A DNA stretch of 64,000 nt from contig CAKUUX010000001.1 in NCBI GenBank assembly GCA_934693165.1, positions 1 through 64,000 of the forward strand, in the 5' to 3' direction. A program made the translations under genes and the position numbers. Below, piece by piece: positions 34,724-43,700 of the stretch. The first letter of the stretch is position 1. Each line of letters begins with the position of its first letter. The notes beneath the pieces were generated by a model, which worked only from the letters and a program-made list of their open reading frames with translations, made no database searches and had not been told where the DNA came from. The stretch comes from an uncultured Candidatus Melainabacteria bacterium. Its GTDB lineage: Bacteria; Cyanobacteriota; Vampirovibrionia; Gastranaerophilales; Gastranaerophilaceae.

Positions 34724-35491
34724 ATGACTGCTGTTAACAATCAACAAGTTAATTCATTTCTGAAATTAACTCAAATTAATAGACAAAATATAGATACGTC
34801 AAAGCCTGTTAATAATAACAAAGCTTTAAACAATTCTGTTTCTTTAAAATCAGATGATAATAAAGAAGTTAAGTATGAACTAGATGGTGATTTAGATTTT
34901 AATGAATTAAATGAAGATAATTCTAAAGTTGATGAAAAATTTGTAAAAAAGGTAAATGATGAAATTGATAAAATTGTTGCTGAATATGTTAAAAAAGCAG
35001 ATAAAGAATATGAGTACGTAAAAAATGTATATGATGAAGTAGATAAAAAAAGAGAAGAAGTTGATAAAACTTTTGAAAGGATTGATGAATTATTAGATAA
35101 ACAAAAAACAGGAAATTTATCATCTTCTGAAGAAGCTGAATTGGGTGAATTAATATCTGTAATTAGACAAACGATTTCTGAATTTCGTACTGTTGATAAT
35201 AAAATGTGGTCATTGTTAATAAGTAATGGTAAGGTTCGTGATACAAGTGTTGCAAAAATAAGAAACGTTATTCCTGAGGGTAAAATTATTTCAGAGGCAA
35301 CTTTCCATGCAGTAGAAATAGAAAGACAAGAAGGTTTAGATAATTTACGTCCATCTTCTGGTGTTTCGACATGGGGTATTCGTGACCAACATTATGATCA
35401 ATTAAATTCAGATATAGCATTATTTAAGGCTAAACTAAGTGGAACTAAATATTACGATAAATATTTTGATAAAAAAGGAAATATGATTTAA
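34724..35491 (+). CDS. Uncharacterised coiled-coil protein
   Basis: A protein of about 255 residues that I do not recognise. The first 60 residues are Asn/Ser-rich and probably disordered. Residues about 75-150 form a long charged helix with heptad pattern (VDEKFVKKVNDEIDKIVAEY, YDEVDKKREEVDKTFERIDELL), likely a coiled coil. The end contains conserved-looking Trp, His and Tyr residues. The ATG at 34724 is chosen because AAAGGAA lies just before it; the 20 upstream in-frame residues have no ribosome site. It lies next to a GC-rich repeat, so it may belong to a variable locus. Confidence 0.65.
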   Translation: MTAVNNQQVNSFLKLTQINRQNIDTSKPVNNNKALNNSVSLKSDDNKEVKYELDGDLDFNELNEDNSKVDEKFVKKVNDEIDKIVAEYVKKADKEYEYVKNVYDEVDKKREEVDKTFERIDELLDKQKTGNLSSSEEAELGELISVIRQTISEFRTVDNKMWSLLISNGKVRDTSVAKIRNVIPEGKIISEATFHAVEIERQEGLDNLRPSSGVSTWGIRDQHYDQLNSDIALFKAKLSGTKYYDKYFDKKGNMI

Positions 35492-35511
35492 TTTTTATAA
35501 AAAATAAGTCA

Positions 35512-35533
35512 GGTTTAATAGAAACATTGAACC
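35512..35533. terminator. Weak hairpin between convergent genes
   Basis: GGTTTAAT (35512-35519) pairs with ATTGAACC (35526-35533) with one G-U pair. On the minus strand TTATTTTTTAT follows shortly after, so it may end the rpoD transcript. Confidence 0.4.
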
Positions 35534-35549
35534 CGTCCTTTTAAACTTA

Positions 35550-36548
35550 TTAATTTCCAAAATAATTTTTTAAATCTACTGTTAAATTAGCATTTTTACA
35601 AAGTTTTTTAAGTTTTGAAATTGCTCTATTTTCGATTTGTCTTATTCTTTCTCTTGAAACACCATAGTGTGAGCCGATTTCATCAAGAGTTTTCTTTTCA
35701 CCATTATTATCCAAACCATAACGAAGAATAAGAATATCTCTTTCTTTTGGACTTAATTGTTTTAACATTCTTTGAATATCTTCAAACAAATTTTCTTGTG
35801 AAACTCTTTCTGCTGGTGCGATTGTGCTTTCATCTACAATATAATCAGCAATTTTTGTTGAATCTTCTTTTTGATTTGCAGGAGTTTCTATACTAATTGT
35901 TGATTGAGCTGATTTAATAATTGATGTCAATTTTGATACGCTCAAACCTAGTTTATAAGCAACTTCTTGTTTTGTAGGAGTTCTGCCTAATTCTGTTGTT
36001 AAATCTATTGTAGCTTTTCTTATTTTACCAAGAGATTCAATCATGTGAATTGGTAATCTGATAACTCTTGCTTTATCAGCAATAGCACGTGTTATAGATT
36101 GTTGAATCCACCATGTTGCATAAGTTGAAAATTTGTATCCTTTTTCGTAGTCAAATCTTTCTGCAGCTTTCATCAATCCAATATTTCCCTCTTGAATTAA
36201 ATCAAGGAATGAAAGACCTCTACCTATATATTTTTTAGCAATACTTACAACAAGTCTAAGGTTAGCATTAACCAAAGTGCTTTTTGCAATTTCACTATTA
36301 TTTTCTTTTATTTGTTTTGCAATTTTAACTTCTTCTTCGTGTGATAAAAGAGGAATTTTACCGATTTGTTGCAAATAAATTTTAACAGAGTCGTCAGTAT
36401 TTACAGAAGAAATACTTTCTTGAACTTTAGGGTCTTCAACTGATGAAAGTAAATCATCGTCGTCATCATCATGTTCTTCTATTTTTGAAAAATCTACACC
36501 ATCTTCAGAAATTTCATCAGTATTAAAAAATAGTTTTTCTTCTTTCAT
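35550..36548 (-). CDS. rpoD: Primary RNA polymerase sigma factor
   Basis: Housekeeping sigma-70, 332 residues. The acidic N-terminal tail (EEHDDDDDDLL) stands for region 1.1. Region 1.2 is DSVKIYLQQIGKIPLLSHEEE, region 2 is NLRLVVSIAKKYIGRGLSFLDLIQEGNIGLMKAAERFD with YKFSTYATWWIQQSITRA, and region 4 is LSPKERDILILRYGL with the HTH TLDEIGSHYGVSRERIRQIENRAISKLKK. These match the primary factor of most bacteria, and consensus TTGACA/TATAAT promoters occur in the window. It starts 1 bp after the methyltransferase gene, in an operon nadA - methyltransferase - rpoD. Confidence 0.93.
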   Translation of the reverse strand: MKEEKLFFNTDEISEDGVDFSKIEEHDDDDDDLLSSVEDPKVQESISSVNTDDSVKIYLQQIGKIPLLSHEEEVKIAKQIKENNSEIAKSTLVNANLRLVVSIAKKYIGRGLSFLDLIQEGNIGLMKAAERFDYEKGYKFSTYATWWIQQSITRAIADKARVIRLPIHMIESLGKIRKATIDLTTELGRTPTKQEVAYKLGLSVSKLTSIIKSAQSTISIETPANQKEDSTKIADYIVDESTIAPAERVSQENLFEDIQRMLKQLSPKERDILILRYGLDNNGEKKTLDEIGSHYGVSRERIRQIENRAISKLKKLCKNANLTVDLKNYFGN

Positions 36549-36549
36549 T

Positions 36550-37290
36550 TCATTTCTTTCTTGTTAAGCTTTGACGAACGCTTTCAAATATAATAATACT
36601 TAAAGCATTAGAAACATTCAAAGAATTAAAGTTTTTTAACATAGGTATTTTAACTTTAAAATCTGCTAGTTTAAGTATAGATTTTGAAACGCCTGAATGT
36701 TCTGCACCCATTACGAGTACAAAATTCATATCATTGTAATCTACATCGTAATAATTATCTGATTCAAATGCTTCTGCTGCAATTACCCACCAGTTTAGTT
36801 TTTTAAGTTTTTGAATAGCACTAACAGGGCTATTTACTTTTATAATTTCTATATGATTAATTGCACCTGCACTTGCTTTTTCAACGACAGAATTGACAGG
36901 ACTTGTTCTTCTTTCAGGAACGATAATAGCATCAACTCCTGCGCAAACGCTTGTTCTTATGATTGAACCAAGATTTTGAGAATCTTCTACGCCATCAAGC
37001 ATAACTATTTTAGAATTTGTATGTTCTCTTTCTAAAAATTCATCCAAATCAGTAAATTTTACAGGTGAAATCATTGCAATGATGCCTTGATGATTATGTT
37101 CATCGTATTTTGAAAGATTTTCTTTTGCAGTAAATTGGAAAAGAACACCTTTTTCTTTTGCTAAATTAATAATTTCATCAATTTTAACTGATGGATGAAC
37201 TGTTTTTGAAATAAGAATTTTATTGAAAGTTCTATTACCTGATTTTAAAGCTTCAAGAACGGCATTTCTACCATAAATAATATCTTCCAT
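36550..37290 (-). CDS. rlmB: TrmH-family RNA 2'-O-methyltransferase (RlmB-like)
   Basis: A SPOUT-class methyltransferase, 246 residues. MEDIIYGRNAVLEAL is the N-terminal substrate-binding domain start typical of RlmB/TrmH-3. The knotted catalytic domain has LDGVEDSQNLGSIIRT (motif 1), VMGAEHSGVSKSIL (motif 2) and IPMLKNFNSLNVSNALSIIIFE (motif 3). RlmB methylates 23S rRNA G2251; the exact target here is inferred. It overlaps the nadA end by one base. Confidence 0.88.
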   Translation of the reverse strand: MEDIIYGRNAVLEALKSGNRTFNKILISKTVHPSVKIDEIINLAKEKGVLFQFTAKENLSKYDEHNHQGIIAMISPVKFTDLDEFLEREHTNSKIVMLDGVEDSQNLGSIIRTSVCAGVDAIIVPERRTSPVNSVVEKASAGAINHIEIIKVNSPVSAIQKLKKLNWWVIAAEAFESDNYYDVDYNDMNFVLVMGAEHSGVSKSILKLADFKVKIPMLKNFNSLNVSNALSIIIFESVRQSLTRKK

Positions 37291-38192
37291 TAATGAACCT
37301 CTAACATTCTAGTAATACAATTTCTAGCTTTATCTGCAATTTCTTTATCAATAGTGATTTCGTGTTGTTCATGAAGAAGTGATTCATAAATATCTTCAAG
37401 AGTATTAAATTTCATATTAAAGCAAACTAGATTATCTTTAATAGGAATAAGTTCTTTATCTGGAAAATCTCTTTTTAATCTGTCTACAACACCTTGTTCT
37501 GTACCAATTACGAAAGATTTTTTGTCGCTATTTTTAACGTAATTCATGATACCAGAAGTTGAACCAACGTAGTCAGCAAGTTTGCTAACTTCAATATGAC
37601 ATTCTGGGTGGATTAAAATATCGGCTTCAGGATATTTTTCTCTTGCAGAAATAACGTCTTCTTTAGTGATTTTCAAATGTGTTGGACAAAATCCTGGATA
37701 TGTTGTAACTTTTGTCGTACCAAGTTTATATTCTGACCATTTACCTAAGTGTGTATCTGGTACAAACAAGATTTCATCTGCATTTAAGCTTTTAATAATT
37801 TCAACTGCGTTTGCACTTGTACAACAAATATCACAAAGAGCTTTGATTTCAGCCGTTGAATTTACATAACAAACTGTAGGTAAGTTTGGATGTTTTGCCT
37901 TAAATTCTTTTAATTGTTCTTCATTAATCATATTTGCCATTACGCAACCAGAATTTGGATTTGGAAGAAGAACTTTTTTATCAGGAGAAATAATTTTAGC
38001 TGTTTGAGCCATAAAGAATACACCTGCAAAAACGATAATATCAGCATCTGTTTTTGCTGCCATTCTGCTTAAATAAAGTGAATCACCAACAAAATCTGCG
38101 ACTTCATCAATTTCTATATTTTGATAACAGTGTGCTAATATACAAGCATTTTTTTCTTTTTTTAATTTTTTAATTTCATCTACAATATTCAT
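37290..38192 (-). CDS. nadA: Quinolinate synthase A
   Basis: Condenses iminoaspartate with dihydroxyacetone phosphate to quinolinate, for de novo NAD. 300 residues in the three-fold symmetric NadA fold. The three [4Fe-4S] ligands are recognisable: C83 (SGCVMAN), C169 (YPGFCPTH) and C257 (NLVCFNM). HCYQ near residue 21 is the substrate-binding His region, and HPECH lies at 196-200. AAGGTTT precedes the ATG. nadB and nadC are not in the window. It is divergent from the pilus gene. Confidence 0.95.
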   Translation of the reverse strand: MNIVDEIKKLKKEKNACILAHCYQNIEIDEVADFVGDSLYLSRMAAKTDADIIVFAGVFFMAQTAKIISPDKKVLLPNPNSGCVMANMINEEQLKEFKAKHPNLPTVCYVNSTAEIKALCDICCTSANAVEIIKSLNADEILFVPDTHLGKWSEYKLGTTKVTTYPGFCPTHLKITKEDVISAREKYPEADILIHPECHIEVSKLADYVGSTSGIMNYVKNSDKKSFVIGTEQGVVDRLKRDFPDKELIPIKDNLVCFNMKFNTLEDIYESLLHEQHEITIDKEIADKARNCITRMLEVH

Positions 38193-38205
38193 TTGAAAAC
38201 CTTAA

Positions 38206-38234
38206 TTGACGTATAATTTTATTCAACTTATAAT
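38206..38234 (+). promoter_or_regulatory. Promoter of the PilMN-PilO unit
   Basis: TTGACG (38206-38211), 17 bp, TATAAT (38229-38234). The leader is about 32 nt and has no clear Shine-Dalgarno. A second TATAAT lies at 38243-38248. Confidence 0.65.
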
Positions 38235-38272
38235 AAATATTATATAATAGAAAAAAAGTTGTACAACTAATA

Positions 38273-40066
38273 ATGCTTAATAATTTATTATCTAAATTTG
38301 GGGCTAGTTCGAACGTAACGGTAGGGGTTTCATTATCACCGAGTGTCGGATTAGAAATGATAGAAATTGATAAAAATACAAAAACTGTAAGTAAATATGC
38401 TTGCAGACCTTTGGAATACAATTTTTCTACTCGTGAAATTACGGATTATGACGAATTTAGAACAACATTAGCAGCATTATTTGATGATTTAAAAATACCC
38501 CGTTCTTCAAATGTTATACTTACAATGCCGAATGTTCTTTTTGGACTTATAAGTTTGCCACTTATGCTTGGTGATGAAGCTGTTACAAATGCTATTATTT
38601 CTGAAGCTGAACAAACTTATATTTTTAAAAGACAAGAACCCGTTGTAGGTTGGACAAATATTGTTAAGCCAAATCAAAGTACTGATTCCACAGATATTTT
38701 GTATTCTGCATTACAAAATAATGCATTGGCTGAAATTTATGCAGCTTGTATGGAGGTTGGATGTACCCTAATAGGTATCGAAAACTCTTACTTGTCTTTA
38801 TTAAAAGCATTGTATTATACAAATCTTGCAGATGAACAAATGAAAGATTTTGTAACTTGGAATTTAATGGTTATTAACCAAAATAGTTACTCAGTTCTTT
38901 CAATGGCAGGAAAATCGGTTATAAGTTATTATGAAGAACCTCTTGCATTAAAATCGTTTTCTGGTGAAGAAGTTTATAATGCAATAATTTCATCTTCTAC
39001 ATTAACTCTTACTACTAACCCTGCAAATTGGTTGTATATTATCTCTGAAACAGATTTAGTTTCTGCAGAAGTTCTTTCTAAAAAGATAACTTTTGACGGA
39101 AAAATTACTTATCTTGAAAGCAATAAATATGTTCAAAAACCATTGATAGATGCAGCAAAAAATATTATGCCAAATCTAGTGTTGAAAATGACACCAGAAA
39201 TCATTGGTTCAGGTATTTATGAATTTGTAGATTATCCTATCAAATTAAATATGATAGGTGAATTTAAGGCAGAAGATGTAAAAACAGAAATTTACAAGAC
39301 AATAACTATCGGAAACATAACGATAGAATTGTCTCCTGATTTTATAAAAAAAATTACTATAATATTAACAGTACCAATTTTATTAATTCTATTAGTAGTT
39401 TTTCTTGTTATGAATTCTCTAAGTAATAAGCAAATAGAAGAACAAACACGTTTAACTACTGAATTAGAATCAAAACAAGCAGAAATGAAAAAATACGAAG
39501 CTATCAAGATTAATGTTTTTGATGAAAAAACAGAAATGTCTTTAATAAATGCTTATAACAAAGAAAAATTAATTTATTATTCTGCATTAGGTTTGAGTAT
39601 TCCTGCTCATACTTGGATTACAAAATTTAAAATAACAAAAACAGGAAAGGTTTATATCAGTGGTAAAACATCAAGTTTGGAAGATGTTTACAACTTCTAT
39701 AGAGATTTAAAACTTTCTGTTATTAATTCAGATTTAAAAGTTTATTCGCTAGAATCAGTTGAAAATGATGATAGTGAAAGTACACGTAGACCAAAATTCT
39801 ATAGTTTTGAAATAACAAACATGGAAGATGTTGATGTAGTTGCATTGAAAGAATATAAAACATTTGAACATGCACAAAGAAGTGCAAACCCAGAAGATGC
39901 ATTAAAAGATGCACCTCAACAAAGTCAAGACGGACAACAAAGTCAAGAAGGTGCGTCAGGTGGCGATGCATCTCAAACGCCTCCTCCACCACCTGCAGGT
40001 TCAACAGAGGAAAATCCTTTCAGCAAAGGTTTACCTCCAAACCTTGAAAAGATAGAAAGTTTTTAG
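38273..40066 (+). CDS. PilM-PilN fusion-type pilus assembly protein
   Basis: A 597-residue protein. Residues about 1-340 form an actin/FtsA-like PilM domain (VTVGVSLSPSVGLEMIEI start; VILTMPN; SEAEQTYIF; the second half from VTWNLMVINQNS). One membrane segment follows (about 362-387), then a coiled-coil and a PilN-like periplasmic domain (about 388-540, with IPAHTWITKFKI and GKVYISGKTSSLEDVYNFYRDLK). A Gln/Pro/Gly-rich tail ends it. PilM and PilN are separate in most type IV pilus systems, so one chain carrying both is notable. PilO follows 16 bp later. It should sit in the inner-membrane alignment complex of a type IV pilus or pseudopilus machine. Confidence 0.75.
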   Translation: MLNNLLSKFGASSNVTVGVSLSPSVGLEMIEIDKNTKTVSKYACRPLEYNFSTREITDYDEFRTTLAALFDDLKIPRSSNVILTMPNVLFGLISLPLMLGDEAVTNAIISEAEQTYIFKRQEPVVGWTNIVKPNQSTDSTDILYSALQNNALAEIYAACMEVGCTLIGIENSYLSLLKALYYTNLADEQMKDFVTWNLMVINQNSYSVLSMAGKSVISYYEEPLALKSFSGEEVYNAIISSSTLTLTTNPANWLYIISETDLVSAEVLSKKITFDGKITYLESNKYVQKPLIDAAKNIMPNLVLKMTPEIIGSGIYEFVDYPIKLNMIGEFKAEDVKTEIYKTITIGNITIELSPDFIKKITIILTVPILLILLVVFLVMNSLSNKQIEEQTRLTTELESKQAEMKKYEAIKINVFDEKTEMSLINAYNKEKLIYYSALGLSIPAHTWITKFKITKTGKVYISGKTSSLEDVYNFYRDLKLSVINSDLKVYSLESVENDDSESTRRPKFYSFEITNMEDVDVVALKEYKTFEHAQRSANPEDALKDAPQQSQDGQQSQEGASGGDASQTPPPPPAGSTEENPFSKGLPPNLEKIESF

Positions 40067-40082
40067 AAAGTAGTAATATAAA

Positions 40083-40760
40083 ATGAATATACAAGATTTT
40101 TTAAAAATTTATAGAGAAGCTTTATTGTTCGTCATTTTGGCAGCATTATTAATTTTTGCTGGCATAAAACAAGTTAAGCCAAAAATTAGCGAATTTATTT
40201 CTGCAAAAAATGATGTTGTACAAAAAAAAGCTGCAATTGCGCAAATTGATACACAACTTGTTGCAGCACAACAACAAATGGCAAAATTGGAAAAAGCAAG
40301 AATTGCAAATGGAATGATTGCTAAAACTGTTTTTCAGCCAAGAACCTTATCTCTTGATAATGAGTCAGGTTATAGTATTTTGTTTAATGATATTTTTGAA
40401 ATGGCAAAAACAAATAATATCAAAACATATTCTATTCAATATGAATATAATCCGGCAGACGATGCTTTTGTTGCAGCTCAAAAAGGTTATAGTGTTTGTC
40501 TTTTAAAAATGAAAATTATCGGAAGTTACAGAGATTTTGAAAACTTCCTTACAGATTTATATAAATATCCATATTTAATTAGTATAAGCAGTTATGACAT
40601 TGTTCCTTATTATAAGAATAAAAATGTGTTATTAATTAAACTAGGTGTAAAAGTTTATATGCAGGGTGATGAACCAACAGCACCAGCTCAACCGGCTCAA
40701 CCAGAACAAGCTGTTCCTCAAGCTGGCGTTCCTGTTCCACCACCAGTGCCTGCTAACTAA
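40083..40760 (+). CDS. PilO-like type IV pilus protein
   Basis: A 225-residue inner-membrane protein: a short cytoplasmic start, one membrane helix (about 14-31), a coiled-coil (about 45-80, QKKAAIAQIDTQLVAAQQQ) and a ferredoxin-like periplasmic domain (about 100-195, with the PilO-type block KMKIIGSYRDFENFLTDLYKYPYLISI). A Pro/Ala-rich tail follows. Direct succession after the PilM-PilN fusion supports the assignment. It ends 8 bp inside the convergent radical SAM gene. Confidence 0.8.
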   Translation: MNIQDFLKIYREALLFVILAALLIFAGIKQVKPKISEFISAKNDVVQKKAAIAQIDTQLVAAQQQMAKLEKARIANGMIAKTVFQPRTLSLDNESGYSILFNDIFEMAKTNNIKTYSIQYEYNPADDAFVAAQKGYSVCLLKMKIIGSYRDFENFLTDLYKYPYLISISSYDIVPYYKNKNVLLIKLGVKVYMQGDEPTAPAQPAQPEQAVPQAGVPVPPPVPAN

Positions 40761-41613
40761 ATAATTTTGTATCTAGCGCAAACATTTGTTTTTTATTTTT
40801 TATACAAGTTGCACAAAAACTCGTTTCTAATGGAATTTTCTTTGCGTAGTCAGTAAAATCTGACCCCATTCTTCCTCTATGGTCATTTGCAAGAAACGGG
40901 CATGAGTAAACCCCATTAACAGTTACTATTCTTGAGTTTTCACAATCAAATTTACCTTTAAAATCAGAACTTAATTCAAAAGGTTTTTGTTTATCGCAAA
41001 ATTCATTAACTTTTATATTATTGATATCAAATTCTATATCAAGGTTTTGAATAGCTTTATAGGTTTCATTTATTAAAACTTTTGAGTCTTCTTGATAAAA
41101 ATTAGTTATATTTAAAAAGATATAAAATTCATATTTATTAAGATTTTTGATAGCATGCATTACTTGTCTATAATTACCTCTACTTCTGATATCATCAGAT
41201 TTGACCTCATTGTAATGTGATATTGGTAGTTGGAAAATAATTGAAAAGTTGCTTTCATCTTCAACTTTTTTCAAAAATCTAGCTTTTTTTTCGTTTATAA
41301 AACTACCATTTGTGCAAATGCAAACATTAGTTCTTGTAAGACAAAGACGAAGAATATTATTAAAGTCAGGATGAGTCATAGGTTCTGCACCTGTTAAATA
41401 AATACAATTTAAATTTTCATCCATTGTTTGTTCAATTGTTTGTTTGACTTTTTCTATTGGAATAAAGTCCTTTTCTTTTCTACTTATTGGAAAATCAATG
41501 TAACATTGTTTACAGCGTTGATTGCAATTTTTCGCTGTAAGTTCTATAAAAAGATTATTTAATTCTTTAAGTGTGCACACTGGTGCGCATAGCAATTTAT
41601 CTTCGGCATTCAT
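40753..41613 (-). CDS. Radical SAM protein with SPASM-like cysteine tail
   Basis: A 286-residue radical SAM enzyme. The cluster motif is C-N-Q-R-C-K-Q-C (about residues 30-37); LTGAEPMTHPDF is the SAM-binding region and ICTNGSF follows. The C-terminal part has further Cys (CENSRIVTVNGVYSCPF and SFCATCI), like the auxiliary-cluster region of SPASM/twitch enzymes that modify peptides or proteins. No precursor peptide gene is evident beside it. The substrate is unknown. It is convergent with PilO, and its promoter region would be 41614-41698. Confidence 0.8.
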   Translation of the reverse strand: MNAEDKLLCAPVCTLKELNNLFIELTAKNCNQRCKQCYIDFPISRKEKDFIPIEKVKQTIEQTMDENLNCIYLTGAEPMTHPDFNNILRLCLTRTNVCICTNGSFINEKKARFLKKVEDESNFSIIFQLPISHYNEVKSDDIRSRGNYRQVMHAIKNLNKYEFYIFLNITNFYQEDSKVLINETYKAIQNLDIEFDINNIKVNEFCDKQKPFELSSDFKGKFDCENSRIVTVNGVYSCPFLANDHRGRMGSDFTDYAKKIPLETSFCATCIKNKKQMFALDTKLFS

Positions 41614-41698
41614 AATATCTACTCCTTTTATCTGTATTTTAAATCAGTATAAAAGTTTTAATATTCGCCATGAGGTTATAACAAAAATAATAATTGTA

Positions 41699-43000
41699 CT
41701 ATTTTAGTAGTTCAATTGGTTTTTTAATTTGGAAATGTTTTATAAGTTGCTTATGCTTTTCTTTTTTATACAAATAAAAATCAACATCAAGAGTGTCTTT
41801 TTTTGGATTTAAGTTTTTACCTTTTAACTCTGTTGCAAGATTAATTATAGAAGTTTGTTGTCCAATTGGGAAAATGTTTTCATAGGCAAACACTGCTTTA
41901 TCAAATGTTTTAATGGTATGACCATCTTCTTTAAAGATAAATCTTGCTGTTAAATCCTTTATGTTAAATGGAGAATTATTTCTTAATTGAAGTTTTATAT
42001 TAATATCTAAGTTTTTACTTTTTTTGTTATAAGCGACAATGATATCAGACATGTGAACCAATACATCGTTTTTGTACAGAATATTATCTGATACGTAATT
42101 TTGGAAATTTTTAGCTTTCATTGCATACAAATCTCTTCCAGCTGTATCGCCTAATTCTTCAGAACTTTCAGAAATTTTCATCAACAAGTCATAATACATG
42201 TAGTAATTAAGCATTTCAGGTGCTTTTTTTCTAACGTATTCTAGCAAGTCGTAAGCTTTATTTGGATCTGTTTCAATATATAAAAGAGCTAATTTATAAT
42301 TGATTTGAGGTTTATCATTTAATTTATCAGCTTTTTCTAAATAAAAAGTTCCGTCTTCAATTAGACCTTTTTCAATAAATACGTCTGCCATTGATTCATA
42401 ACAATCAGAAAGTTTAATTTGTGCTTCGTGTAATTCTTTTTTATTACATCTTTTCAAATAGAAGATGGCTTTTTCATATTTTGTAGAAGCTAGTGGATAG
42501 TATTCTTGAGCATAAAGTTTATCACCAATTTCTTTATAGACAATACCTTTGTTTTTGATAAGTTTTTTATCAGGTTTGTCTGTAATTTCATCCATTAATT
42601 TTTGAGCTTCATCCAATCTATTTAATTTAATGTATAAAGTTGCAAGCTTATATCTTGCTTTGTAGGCAAGGTATGGAGATTTTTCAACAGCTGTTTTTAA
42701 TTCTCTTTCTGCTTTTGGATAATCTCTTTTTATTGCATATAAAGTACCTAATCTTATGTTATATCCATAATTTTTTGGATATTTTGCAAGTAAATATTGG
42801 TTTTTTTCTATTAAAAAGTCGATTAAATAATAATCTAATTCATCAGTATTTTTAGAAATAACAGGATTTTTTATTGAATTAGGTATCATAATCCAAGACA
42901 TAGTCATAATGCCTGCAACGATAATTGCAACTACAAAAAAGGTTATGAAAAATGTCTTAGAATATTCTTTTACTTCCTTGTTAATTTCGTTATTATTCAT
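41699..43000 (-). CDS. Membrane-anchored TPR protein
   Basis: A 433-residue protein with one N-terminal membrane segment (about 15-38), then about six tetratricopeptide-like helical pairs (about 70-300; e.g. YGYNIRLGTLYAIKRDYPKAERELKTAVEKSP) and a C-terminal beta-rich domain (about 320-430) that I cannot name. The TPR part is probably extracytoplasmic and scaffolds other proteins. Its start overlaps the mgtC end by 8 bp, so it belongs to the opp-mgtC operon. A role in transporter assembly would be a guess. Confidence 0.75.
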   Translation of the reverse strand: MNNNEINKEVKEYSKTFFITFFVVAIIVAGIMTMSWIMIPNSIKNPVISKNTDELDYYLIDFLIEKNQYLLAKYPKNYGYNIRLGTLYAIKRDYPKAERELKTAVEKSPYLAYKARYKLATLYIKLNRLDEAQKLMDEITDKPDKKLIKNKGIVYKEIGDKLYAQEYYPLASTKYEKAIFYLKRCNKKELHEAQIKLSDCYESMADVFIEKGLIEDGTFYLEKADKLNDKPQINYKLALLYIETDPNKAYDLLEYVRKKAPEMLNYYMYYDLLMKISESSEELGDTAGRDLYAMKAKNFQNYVSDNILYKNDVLVHMSDIIVAYNKKSKNLDINIKLQLRNNSPFNIKDLTARFIFKEDGHTIKTFDKAVFAYENIFPIGQQTSIINLATELKGKNLNPKKDTLDVDFYLYKKEKHKQLIKHFQIKKPIELLK

Positions 43001-43700
43001 CAGCTTCCTGTATTGCTATTGAAGTTATACCATTAAGTAATTCGCATTTTTTGTAAACAGTTTGTAGAGGTTTGTTATCTTTAACATTTATAACTGCGAC
43101 AATTTTTGCGTCATGATCTTTATCAGAATCAACTTTTTTAATTTCGTTTAAGTATGGGAATTCTTTCATTAAATCTTCTTGAACAGTTTCTACACAATCT
43201 TTTTGACATTTTAAAGAAAGTTTTAATCTTTTGTTCATAATTTTTCTTTTAGCAAGAATGTTTTTTTCCATCCATTTAATGCTAATTAAAACAAGAACAC
43301 TCAAAATTGTTGCAACAATTGCAATGCCAAAATGACCTGTACCACAAGCCATACCAACTGCAGCTGCAATCCAAAGAGTTGATGCTGTAGTTAAACCATG
43401 AACAGAAGAACCATTTTTCATTACAGTACCAGCGCCAATAAAACCAATACCAGTTACAATTTGCGCAGCAACACGAGAAGTATCTCTGATACCTGTTGCT
43501 TGGGCTAGGATTACATTATCACCACCTGCAAATGTCGGAAATCCATAAATTGACAACAATGTGAACACGCAAGAACCTAAACATACAAAAATATGTGTTC
43601 TTAAACCTGCTTGTTTGTTTGTTAATTCTCTTTCTAAACCTAGTGAAAAGCCTAGAATTACTGAACATATTAAACTTATTAAATATTGACTCATTTCCAC
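42993..43700 (-). CDS. MgtC/SapB family membrane protein
   Basis: A 235-residue protein with four to five membrane helices (about 5-125) and a cytoplasmic ACT-like C-terminus (about 150-235). LGFSLGLERELTNKQAGLRTHIFVCLGS and GIGFIGAGTVMKNGSSVHGLTTASTLWIAAAVGMACG are the MgtC/SapB signatures. The family is linked to growth at low magnesium and to membrane-potential control; few members are characterised. It lies directly after oppC (1-bp gap) and overlaps the TPR gene. Confidence 0.9.
   Translation of the reverse strand: MEMSQYLISLICSVILGFSLGLERELTNKQAGLRTHIFVCLGSCVFTLLSIYGFPTFAGGDNVILAQATGIRDTSRVAAQIVTGIGFIGAGTVMKNGSSVHGLTTASTLWIAAAVGMACGTGHFGIAIVATILSVLVLISIKWMEKNILAKRKIMNKRLKLSLKCQKDCVETVQEDLMKEFPYLNEIKKVDSDKDHDAKIVAVINVKDNKPLQTVYKKCELLNGITSIAIQEADE

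Noticed and set aside
42640..42855. Plus-strand 71-aa Leu-rich frame inside the TPR gene
   Set aside because: Antisense shadow of the minus-strand TPR repeats without a ribosome site.
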